Shown piece after piece: positions 1 through 4,853 of a DNA stretch of 5,225 bases. The position numbers and the translations under genes are program-made. Under the pieces are notes generated by a model. The model saw nothing but the letters and a program-made list of their open reading frames with translations. It searched no databases and was not told where the DNA came from. The stretch covers positions 1 to 5,225 of the forward strand of contig JAFTZF010000009.1 in the NCBI GenBank assembly GCA_017464645.1. The letters run 5' to 3'. Origin of the DNA: Lachnospiraceae bacterium. GTDB taxonomy: Bacteria; Bacillota_A; Clostridia; Lachnospirales; Lachnospiraceae. Position 1 is the stretch's first letter; every line of letters begins with the position of its first letter.

Positions 1-393
1 AACGGCAGACCGGATCTGTTCAAGGCCAATGCAAAAAAGTATACGGATGCGGAGCTGGCAGAGATCATTGCAGATAATGCCAGACCCATTTTTGTAGGAA
101 CAGATGAAGCAGGAGAGGTGCTGGGGTATGCTTTCTGTGTGTTCCAGCAGCACATCGGCAACAATATTCTGACGGATATCAGGACCCTGTACATCGATGA
201 TCTGTGTGTGGATGAGACCAGGCGGGGCATGCACATCGGCAAGCAGCTGTATGAGTATGTGCTGGCCTTTGCAAAGGCGCAGGGTTGCTATAACCTGACC
301 TTAAATGTATGGTCCTGCAATGAGAGCGCCATGCGGTTTTATGAAAAGTGCGGCCTGGTGCCCCAGAAGATCGGCATGGAGAAGATTTTATAA
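1..393 (+). CDS. GNAT-family N-acetyltransferase, 5'-truncated by the window
   Basis: The reading frame is open from base 1 to a TAA at 391-393, giving 130 residues. The start codon lies upstream of the window, so the GTG at 118 should not be taken as a start. The fold signature is that of Gcn5-related acetyltransferases, which move an acetyl group from acetyl-CoA to an amine. A beta-strand pair (VLGYAFCVF, then LYIDDLCVD) leads into motif A, RRGMHIGKQLYEYVLAFA, at about residues 74-91. Its R-x-x-x-I-G pyrophosphate-binding loop is followed by a helix. Motif B follows as LTLNVWSCNESAMRFYEKCGL, with the typical N-x-x-A-x-x-F-Y-x-K-x-G-F/L pattern. The short tail after it (VPQKIGMEKIL) suits a single-domain enzyme of about 150-170 residues. 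The substrate cannot be told: small molecule, antibiotic or protein N-terminus are all possible. No clear terminator follows before the next promoter. Confidence 0.9.
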   Translation, partial: NGRPDLFKANAKKYTDAELAEIIADNARPIFVGTDEAGEVLGYAFCVFQQHIGNNILTDIRTLYIDDLCVDETRRGMHIGKQLYEYVLAFAKAQGCYNLTLNVWSCNESAMRFYEKCGLVPQKIGMEKIL

Positions 394-429
394 ATGTTCC
401 GTGCAGACAGGAGTTCTTGGGAGAAACAG

Positions 430-458
430 TTGAAAAAGCATTGCGAATAAGCTATACT
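430..458 (+). promoter_or_regulatory. Sigma-A-type promoter of the SEC-C/ydcF-like operon
   Basis: A -35 box TTGAAA (430-435) and a -10 box TATACT (453-458) are separated by exactly 17 nt, each one mismatch or less from consensus. Transcription would start near 465, giving a 5' leader of about 48 nt before the start codon at 513. The position, between the GNAT stop and the SEC-C gene, indicates that the GNAT gene is a separate transcription unit. No operator-like repeat is visible around it. Confidence 0.8.
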
Positions 459-512
459 ATAGAGGCAAATGTGCAACAATACAGATTAATAAGATAAAGG
501 ATGGTAAAAGAA

Positions 513-1019
513 ATGGCATTATTAAAACAGTGGCGTGATATGGCCTACAGTCAGCAGCAGGACAGAGGAATGATGCAGAAATTCTGGGGCACCTATTTTG
601 ATATAGAGAAGGGGATTTATGAGCAGCTTCTGGAAAATTCGGATGAGGAAGTAAAAGGAACCGTAAAAGAGTTGGCTGAGAAATACGGCCAGGAGGTTCT
701 GACCATGACCGGTTTCCTGGATGGCATCAATGACAGCCTGGTAGAGCCCAACCCCATTGATGACATGGAAGAGGATACTGTAGTTTCTCTGAAGTTTGAC
801 AAAGAGAAACTGTACAAGAACATGGTAGCAGCCAAGGCGGATTGGCTCTATGAGCTGCCCCAGTGGGAGGCTATTTTCTCCGAGGAGAAGAGAAAAGAGC
901 TGTACATGGAGCAGAAGAAGTCCGGTACTATCGTGAAGGGCGCCAAGATCGGCAGAAACGATCCCTGTCCCTGTGGCAGCGGCCTGAAGTATAAGAAGTG
1001 CTGCGGCAAAGGAATGTAA
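513..1019 (+). CDS. Small SEC-C metal-binding motif protein
   Basis: This is a 168-residue protein of unknown precise role. The C-terminus (about residues 147-165) is a textbook SEC-C motif, [19 protein letters not shown]. Its C-x-C (152, 154) and C-C (163, 164) cysteines bind Zn2+; in SecA the same motif contacts SecB and ribosomes. The first 140 residues are acidic and helical, with no signal peptide or membrane segment, so it is probably cytosolic. It is not SecA, as there is no helicase domain. I chose the ATG at 513 ([12 protein letters not shown]) over the in-frame ATG at 501. The purine-rich AAAGGATGG (496-504) sits 8-12 nt upstream of 513, but directly abuts 501 and could not serve it. 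The longer form would add only MVKE. Its stop is 4 nt before the ydcF-like start, so the two are very likely co-transcribed and translationally coupled. Confidence 0.88.
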   Translation: MALLKQWRDMAYSQQQDRGMMQKFWGTYFDIEKGIYEQLLENSDEEVKGTVKELAEKYGQEVLTMTGFLDGINDSLVEPNPIDDMEEDTVVSLKFDKEKLYKNMVAAKADWLYELPQWEAIFSEEKRKELYMEQKKSGTIVKGAKIGRNDPCPCGSGLKYKKCCGKGM

Positions 1020-1023
1020 AATT

Positions 1024-1776
1024 ATGACAGGCTTTTTTCTGATTGTTGGAATTGCATGTCTGTTGTATTATGTAGGGATCGTTGCTTTTGCAGGACTTAC
1101 GTTATCTTTTTCAGGCATCTGGCTCCTCATCAGCCTGGCTTCATTTGCAGTGGTCGGGGTTAAAAAGAGCACCCGGCTGCTTGCGCTTGTGCAGCGAATT
1201 CCGGAGTGGGCTCGTCAGATTGCGGCAGCTTTGTTTATCTTGGGACTTGTGGGTTTTCTTGTGGCCCAGGGCTGCATTATCAGTGGCATGAGAAGCAAGC
1301 CGCAGCAGGAATTAGACGGAATCATTGTATTGGGAGCTCAGGTAAGAGGCACCCGGGTCAGCCGGGCATTGGCCCAGCGTTTGAATGCGGCTGCGGATTA
1401 TCTGGAGAAACATCCCGATGCTTATGTGATCGTATCCGGCGGACAAGGTCCGGGAGAGGACTTAAGTGAAGCGGAGGCCATGAGCCTGTATTTGCAGGAA
1501 AAAGGCATTCCGGCGGAGCGGATCATCCTGGAAGCTCAGTCCACCAGTACGGCGGAGAATCTGGGCTTCAGCTTTGAATTGCTGAAGGACCCGGAGGATG
1601 AGATGGGAGTGGTGACCAATGGCTTCCATGTGTTCCGGGCTGTGCATATTGCCAGAGCCCAGGGCGTGGAAGTGACCGGAGTTGCTGCCAAGACCGATTG
1701 GTGGATGCTGCCCCATTATATGATGCGGGAGGCCTTTGCCCTGGTGAAGGATTTCCTTGTGGGAAATGCAAAATAG
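1024..1776 (+). CDS. Membrane-anchored YdcF/ElyC-like DUF218 protein
   Basis: A 250-residue protein with an N-terminal membrane part and a C-terminal DUF218 domain. Hydrophobic segments at about 3-23, 26-46 and 65-88 should cross the membrane. The DUF218 fold spans about 97-245. It opens with DGIIVLGAQ, continues with VIVSGGQG (135-142) and SEAEAM (148-153), then ILEAQSTSTAENL (168-180) and TNGFHVFRA (198-206), and ends with a conserved MREAFAL helix. These match the Rossmann-like YdcF/SanA/ElyC group. ElyC affects envelope and lipid-carrier metabolism in E. coli, and YdcF was reported to bind S-adenosylmethionine. The catalytic function of the family is not settled, so I assign none here. 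The family architecture suggests an extracytoplasmic domain, but the topology is inferred. The RBS AAAGGA (1008-1013) lies in the end of the SEC-C gene. The stop is at 1774-1776, and no terminator separates it from the thrS promoter. Confidence 0.9.
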   Translation: MTGFFLIVGIACLLYYVGIVAFAGLTLSFSGIWLLISLASFAVVGVKKSTRLLALVQRIPEWARQIAAALFILGLVGFLVAQGCIISGMRSKPQQELDGIIVLGAQVRGTRVSRALAQRLNAAADYLEKHPDAYVIVSGGQGPGEDLSEAEAMSLYLQEKGIPAERIILEAQSTSTAENLGFSFELLKDPEDEMGVVTNGFHVFRAVHIARAQGVEVTGVAAKTDWWMLPHYMMREAFALVKDFLVGNAK

Positions 1777-1801
1777 AGAGCAGTTTTGCAAAATCTCCAG
1801 G

Positions 1802-1829
1802 TTGACAAACCGATTTTGCGTGCTATAAT
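1802..1829 (+). promoter_or_regulatory. Strong sigma-A-type promoter of the T-box-thrS unit
   Basis: Perfect boxes TTGACA (1802-1807) and TATAAT (1824-1829) are separated by 16 nt, with a TGC extension before the -10 (1821-1823). The start point should be near 1836. A near-consensus constitutive promoter fits a T-box gene, in which control is exerted after initiation. A 7-nt inverted repeat, GCAAAAT (1788-1794) and ATTTTGC (1813-1819), brackets the -35 box. It may be chance. Confidence 0.9.
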
Positions 1830-1841
1830 GAAAACATCTGA

Positions 1842-1867
1842 AAACAGCAGAGAAATGACTGCTGTTT
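1842..1867 (+). other. 5'-terminal leader hairpin before the T-box
   Basis: AAACAGCAG (1842-1850) pairs perfectly with CTGCTGTTT (1859-1867) across an 8-nt loop, beginning about 6 nt after the predicted transcription start. It is not followed by a U tract, so it is not an intrinsic terminator. A 5'-end hairpin can protect an mRNA from 5'-dependent decay; that role here is inference. It is separate from the canonical T-box helices. Confidence 0.65.
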
Positions 1868-2137
1868 CTATAAAGGAAAAGTGTAGAAGAGACCAGTAGA
1901 CTGCCAAGTGTGCCAGAGAGAGATGCCATGTGCTGCAAGCGTCTTCACAGGAAGCAGGCCCGAAAAGCTTATAGTGGATCGGAGCATCGAAGACCAGCTC
2001 GGAGCGGCCCTAATCCGGCCCGGTGATTCCGTTATCATCAGAATGAAGCCGCCAGAAGTCCTGTGGACATTCTGGAAAAAGGGTGGAACCGCGATACCTA
2101 TCGTCCCTTTCTGTCAGTGACAGAAGGGGATTTTTTT
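1868..2137 (+). promoter_or_regulatory. T-box riboswitch, threonine-specific (specifier ACC)
   Basis: A transcription-attenuation riboswitch that binds uncharged tRNA-Thr and switches thrS on. In order: AGTA of the specifier loop (1895-1898); AG bulge AGAGAG (1915-1920); distal stem AGATGC/GCGTCT (1921-1926/1939-1944); and the 3' specifier side GAA-G-ACC-A (1989-1996), in which ACC (1993-1995) is a Thr codon in the expected place. GGAGC of the basal turn follows at 2001-2005. CCGTTATC, conserved in the Stem II region, is at 2029-2036. Stem III is CCAGAA-GTCC paired with GGAC-TTCTGG (2052-2075, one bulged A). The 14-nt T-box AGGGTGGAACCGCG is at 2080-2093. TGGA in the bulge predicts a U discriminator base on the cognate tRNA. 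The antiterminator uses AAAGGG (2078-2083) with CCCTTT (2105-2110), plus CGAT/ATCG (2092-2095/2100-2103). It excludes the terminator at 2104-2137. Stem I carries an apparent additional hairpin at 1958-1985. The exact Stem I fold is hand-drawn. Confidence 0.95.
2104..2137 (+). terminator. T-box attenuator (intrinsic terminator)
   Basis: The arms TCCCTTTCTGTCA (2104-2116) and TGACAGAAGGGGA (2118-2130) pair almost completely, with one T-G wobble and a loop of 3-5 nt, followed by seven T (2131-2137). The 5' arm bases 2105-2110 are also needed for the antiterminator helix with 2078-2083. The two structures are therefore mutually exclusive, which is the switch: charged tRNA-Thr leaves the terminator, uncharged tRNA-Thr stabilises the antiterminator. 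Confidence 0.94.
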
Positions 2138-2289
2138 GTGCGAAGCAATGAGCCACGCACAAGACAAAGCCGGCAGATGCCGCATCAACGAGGAAACCAC
2201 AGGTTTACGAGTTGGAAGCGTGGCGTGTATACATGGCGTGCACGGCGAAAGAAGATCAGCAGTTCAAGAAAAAGAAAGGAAGAAAAACC
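2138..2289 (+). other. Untranslated leader between T-box attenuator and thrS
   Basis: There are 152 nt between the attenuator T tract and the thrS ATG, with no convincing gene. TTGTGCG (2136-2142) and CGCACAA (2156-2162) form a 7-bp hairpin with a 13-nt loop that starts in the terminator's T tract. Further on are two GGCGTG copies (2222-2227 and 2235-2240) around a TGTATACA palindrome. The last 30 nt are purine-rich and contain the thrS RBS, AAAGGA (2275-2280), 9 nt from the start codon. Several reading frames are open here, but none has its own RBS. Confidence 0.6.
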
Positions 2290-4251
2290 ATGAAGATTAC
2301 TTTGAAAGATGGTTCCGTTAAGGAATACGCAGAAAGCAGATCTGTCTATGACATTGCCCTGGACATCAGCGAAGGCCTGGCAAGAGCAGCCTGCGCCGGC
2401 GAAGTGGACGGTGAAGTAGTGGATTTGAGAACAGTAGTAGATAAGGATTGTCAGCTCAGCATTCTGACAGCCAGAGATAAAGAGGGTCTGCGTACCCTGC
2501 GCCATACCTGCTCTCATGTGCTGGCGGAGGCTGTAAAGCAGCTGTATCCTGAGGCAAAGCTGGCTATCGGACCGTCTATTGACGATGGATTTTACTATGA
2601 TTTCGAGTGCCAGTCCTTCAGCAGAGAGGACCTGGATGAAATTGAAAAGGTCATGAAGAAAATCATCAAGCAGGGCGCGCGCCTGGAAAGATTCACCCTG
2701 CCCAGAGCAGAAGCGATTGCATTCATGCAGGAGAAAGGTGAGCCCTACAAAGTAGAGCTCATCGAGGATCTTCCGGAGGACGCAGAGATTTCCTTCTACA
2801 AGCAGGGCGATTTTACAGACCTGTGTGCAGGCCCCCATCTGATGAATACCAAAGGCATCAAGGCATTTAAACTGATTTCTTCTTCCGGTGCTTACTGGAG
2901 AGGAAGCGAGAAGAATAAAATGCTTACCAGAATCTACGGTACTGCTTACGGCACCAAGGAAGAGCTGGAAGCCCATATGGAGCATCTGGAGGATATCAAG
3001 CGCCGGGATCATAACAAACTGGGCCGTGACATGGAACTGTTCACTACCGTTGATGTAGTAGGACAGGGTCTGCCCCTTTTGATGCCCAACGGCGTGATCA
3101 TGATCAAAGAGCTGCAGCGCTGGATCGAGGATCTGGAGGACAATGAGTGGGGTTACGTGCGTACCAAGACTCCCCTGATGGCTAAAAGTGATCTGTACAA
3201 GATCTCCGGACACTGGGATCATTACAAGGATGGCATGTTCGTACTGGGCGACGAGGAGAAGGACAAGGAAGTCTTTGCTCTGCGTCCCATGACCTGCCCC
3301 TTCCAGTACTATGTATACAAAGCAGGACAGCACAGCTATCGTGATCTGCCTCTGCGCTACGGCGAGACATCTACCCTGTTCCGTAACGAGGATTCCGGAG
3401 AAATGCATGGTCTGACCCGTGTGCGTCAGTTTACCATTTCCGAGGGACATCTGATCGTAACACCGGAGCAGATGGTAGAAGAGTTCAAGGGTTGCCTGGC
3501 TCTGGCAAAGCATTGTCTGGAGACACTGGGTGTAAACGAGGATGTGACTTACCGTCTGTCCAAGTGGGATCCCAACAACAAAGAGAAATACATTGGGGAT
3601 GAGGCTGTTTGGGAAGAGACCCAGGGTCACATCCGCCGGGTACTGCAGGAGCTGGAGATTCCCTTCTACGAGGCAGAGGGTGAGGCAGCATTCTATGGTC
3701 CCAAGGTAGACATCCAGGCTAAGAACGTATACGGCAAGGAAGATACCATGATCACCATTCAGTGGGATGCGATTCTGGCTGAGCAGTTCGACATGTACTA
3801 CATCGACCAGAACGGTGACAAGAAGCGCCCCTACATCATCCACAGAACCTCCATCGGCTGCTACGAGCGTACTCTGGCATGGCTTATTGAGAAATATGCA
3901 GGCAACTTCCCCACATGGCTGGCTCCGGAGCAGGTTCGTGTACTGCCCATTTCTGAGAAATATGTGGATTACGCAAATGAGGTCTGCAAGCAGTTGAAGG
4001 TCAACAAGGTGCGTGCATCTGTGGACAGCCGCGATGAGAAGATCGGTTATAAGATTCGCGAAAGCCGTCTGGCCCATGTGCCCTACATGCTGGTAGTGGG
4101 AGCCAAGGAAGAAGAGGACAAAGTAGTATCTGTCCGCAGCCGTTATCTGGGCGATGAGGGCCAGAAATCTCTGGATACCTTTATTGACGAAATCTGCAAG
4201 GAAATCCGTACCAAGGAAATCCGCAAAATCCAGGTAGAAGAGAACAAATAA
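2290..4251 (+). CDS. thrS: Threonyl-tRNA synthetase
   Basis: A class II synthetase of 653 residues (E. coli ThrRS has 642). It activates threonine with ATP and charges tRNA-Thr in the cytosol. It opens with a TGS domain (about 1-60, MKITLKDGSVKEYAE). Next is the N2 editing domain (about 62-225), which hydrolyses mischarged Ser-tRNA-Thr. Its metal/active-site residues are present: H72-TCS-H76, C179 and H183 in CAGPH. The catalytic core (about 240-540) has all three zinc ligands that select threonine: C336 (MTCPF), H387 (SEGHL) and H518 (IHRTS). Motif 2 starts at FRNE (R365), and motif 3 is GCYER with R527. The anticodon-binding domain follows (about 547-645, VRVLPISEKYVDYA onward). I chose the ATG at 2290, which has AAAGGA 9 nt upstream and begins exactly at the TGS domain. 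The frame stays open upstream to an ATG at 2212, but that would add 26 unrelated residues. Transcription is controlled by the upstream T-box. No editing or catalytic residue looks lost. Confidence 0.98.
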   Translation: MKITLKDGSVKEYAESRSVYDIALDISEGLARAACAGEVDGEVVDLRTVVDKDCQLSILTARDKEGLRTLRHTCSHVLAEAVKQLYPEAKLAIGPSIDDGFYYDFECQSFSREDLDEIEKVMKKIIKQGARLERFTLPRAEAIAFMQEKGEPYKVELIEDLPEDAEISFYKQGDFTDLCAGPHLMNTKGIKAFKLISSSGAYWRGSEKNKMLTRIYGTAYGTKEELEAHMEHLEDIKRRDHNKLGRDMELFTTVDVVGQGLPLLMPNGVIMIKELQRWIEDLEDNEWGYVRTKTPLMAKSDLYKISGHWDHYKDGMFVLGDEEKDKEVFALRPMTCPFQYYVYKAGQHSYRDLPLRYGETSTLFRNEDSGEMHGLTRVRQFTISEGHLIVTPEQMVEEFKGCLALAKHCLETLGVNEDVTYRLSKWDPNNKEKYIGDEAVWEETQGHIRRVLQELEIPFYEAEGEAAFYGPKVDIQAKNVYGKEDTMITIQWDAILAEQFDMYYIDQNGDKKRPYIIHRTSIGCYERTLAWLIEKYAGNFPTWLAPEQVRVLPISEKYVDYANEVCKQLKVNKVRASVDSRDEKIGYKIRESRLAHVPYMLVVGAKEEEDKVVSVRSRYLGDEGQKSLDTFIDEICKEIRTKEIRKIQVEENK

Positions 4252-4289
4252 GCCTATCCACTATTTTTGTAAAAAAACGAAAAAAGTGC

Positions 4290-4319
4290 TTGACTTTTGT
4301 AATCCACCTATAGTATACT
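4290..4319 (+). promoter_or_regulatory. Promoter of the tRNA-Val/tRNA-Met unit
   Basis: TTGACT (4290-4295) and TATACT (4314-4319) are 18 nt apart, with the start point expected near 4326, about 28 nt before the first tRNA. The alternative -10, TATAGT at 4309-4314, would leave only 13 nt and is unlikely. The promoter begins 38 nt after the thrS stop. No strong terminator lies between them, only a weak TTTTTGTAAAAA dyad, so thrS transcripts may also run into the tRNAs. Confidence 0.82.
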
Positions 4320-4353
4320 AGCAAAGCGGGTTGGAAATACAGCCCGCAAGCAT

Positions 4354-4426
4354 GGGGTCTTAGCTCAGCTGGGAGAGCATCTGCCTTACAAGCAGAGGGT
4401 CACAGGTTCGAGCCCTGTAGGCCCCA
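4354..4426 (+). tRNA. tRNA-Val, anticodon UAC
   Basis: A 73-nt cloverleaf closes fully by hand. The acceptor is GGGGTCT/AGGCCCC (one U-G pair), the D stem GCTC/GAGC, the anticodon stem TCTGC/GCAGA with loop CTTACAA, and the T arm ACAGG/CCTGT with loop TTCGAGC. The anticodon TAC (4387-4389) reads GUA and other Val codons. The discriminator is A73. The 3' CCA is not encoded (TAT follows), so the CCA-adding enzyme must complete it. It lies 3 nt before the next tRNA in the same transcript. Confidence 0.97.
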
Positions 4427-4429
4427 TAT

Positions 4430-4503
4430 GGCGAGATAGCTCAGTTGGCTAGAGCACGCGGTTCATACCCGCGGTGTCGGGGGTTCAAATCCCTTTCTCG
4501 CTA
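4430..4503 (+). tRNA. Elongator tRNA-Met, anticodon CAU
   Basis: A 74-nt cloverleaf: acceptor GGCGAGA/TCTCGCT with a G1-U72 wobble, D stem GCTC/GAGC, anticodon stem CGCGG/CCGCG with loop TTCATAC, and T arm GGGGG/CCCTT with loop TTCAAAT, which has two G-U pairs at its base. The anticodon CAT is at 4464-4466. It is not the initiator, as the three consecutive G-C pairs next to the anticodon loop are missing. It also differs from the lysidine-modified tRNA-Ile2, whose acceptor and loop are different. From memory, the G1-U72 pair and TTCATAC loop match Bacillus elongator tRNA-Met. CCA is not encoded (CTG follows A73). Confidence 0.93.
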
Positions 4504-4509
4504 CTGAGG

Positions 4510-4547
4510 AGAGTTTCAAAACCGAAAGGTTTTGGAACTCTTTTTTT
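4510..4547 (+). terminator. Intrinsic terminator of the tRNA unit
   Basis: A 14-bp stem (4510-4523 with 4528-4541, one T-G wobble) is capped by a GAAA tetraloop and runs into seven T (4541-4547). It starts 6 nt after the tRNA-Met discriminator base. This is the clearest terminator in the window and closes the tRNA transcript. Confidence 0.95.
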
Positions 4548-4548
4548 A

Positions 4549-4720
4549 CTCTATAGAAACTTCGTTCTTATAGAGCAAAAACGCTGCGTTGTACGCTATT
4601 TCACTAAGGCCCGAAAGCGAGCCGAGTGAAATATGTGTCCGCGAGGATGTGCAGGGGCGTGGATAAGGAAAGCATTGCTACGCAAACGCACCCTGCACAA
4701 GAGTTTGCAAGCAAACTCTT
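4549..4720 (+). repeat. Multi-hairpin intergenic element (candidate dispersed repeat or structured RNA)
   Basis: This is about 170 bp of non-coding DNA made almost entirely of inverted repeats. Hairpin A is CTCTATAGAA/TTCTTATAGAG (4549-4575, one bulge). A short AACGC/GCGTT dyad follows at 4580-4590. Hairpin B has perfect TATTTCACT/AGTGAAATA arms (4597-4605/4625-4633) with an inner GGC/GCC. A small TCC-GCGA-GGA hairpin sits at 4638-4647. Hairpin C has perfect TGTGCAGGG/CCCTGCACA arms (4648-4656/4691-4699) with an inner GCGT/ACGC. Hairpin D is AAGAGTTTGC-AA-GCAAACTCTT (4699-4720). No open frame or RBS is seen. It resembles repeats found between genes in Lachnospiraceae genomes, but I recall that only generally and cannot name a family. 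The 4721-4806 stretch shows nothing I can identify. Confidence 0.6.
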
Positions 4721-4806
4721 TATTCTACTCCGGTAAGGGAAAATTCCGATGAAAAAGAGAACTTTGAGACTTTGCTGAAAAAAGAGAAGATATATTGGAA
4801 GAAGTA

Positions 4807-4815
4807 TGGTATAAT
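4807..4815 (+). promoter_or_regulatory. Extended -10 promoter of the right-edge gene
   Basis: TGG followed by the perfect -10 box TATAAT (4810-4815) forms an extended -10 element, which can work without a good -35. No -35 box is recognisable at the normal distance. The start point would be near 4822, leaving about 32 nt to the start codon at 4854. Confidence 0.65.
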
Positions 4816-4853
4816 AAACTGCATAGTAGGTTTATAAAAGACAGGAGAGGCAG

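Noticed and set aside
1788..1819. Inverted repeat GCAAAAT/ATTTTGC around the thrS -35 box as an operator or terminator
   Set aside because: It has only seven AT-rich pairs with an 18-nt gap and no T tract. thrS control is already explained by the T-box.
1462..1938. 158-codon open frame on the - strand
   Set aside because: It is antisense to the conserved DUF218 domain and crosses the thrS promoter and T-box Stem I, with no family resemblance.
1908..2120. Open frames inside the T-box leader (also 2063-2293 and 2136-2321) as leader peptides
   Set aside because: The bases are explained by conserved T-box elements and the attenuator. No RBS precedes these starts, and T-box control does not use a leader peptide.
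2212..2289. ATG at 2212 as the thrS start
   Set aside because: It would add 26 residues with no family match ahead of a canonical TGS start at 2290, which has AAAGGA at good spacing.
2185..4077. 630-codon open frame on the - strand opposite thrS
   Set aside because: It lies almost wholly antisense to a clear, complete thrS. Its product has no recognisable domain and it has no evident RBS. Such long mirror frames arise from the codon use of the sense gene.
4430..4503. tRNA-Met 3' end as an attachment site for an integrated element
   Set aside because: The tRNA is followed by its own intact terminator, and I saw no second copy of the tRNA 3' end in the window. An integration boundary is possible but not supported.
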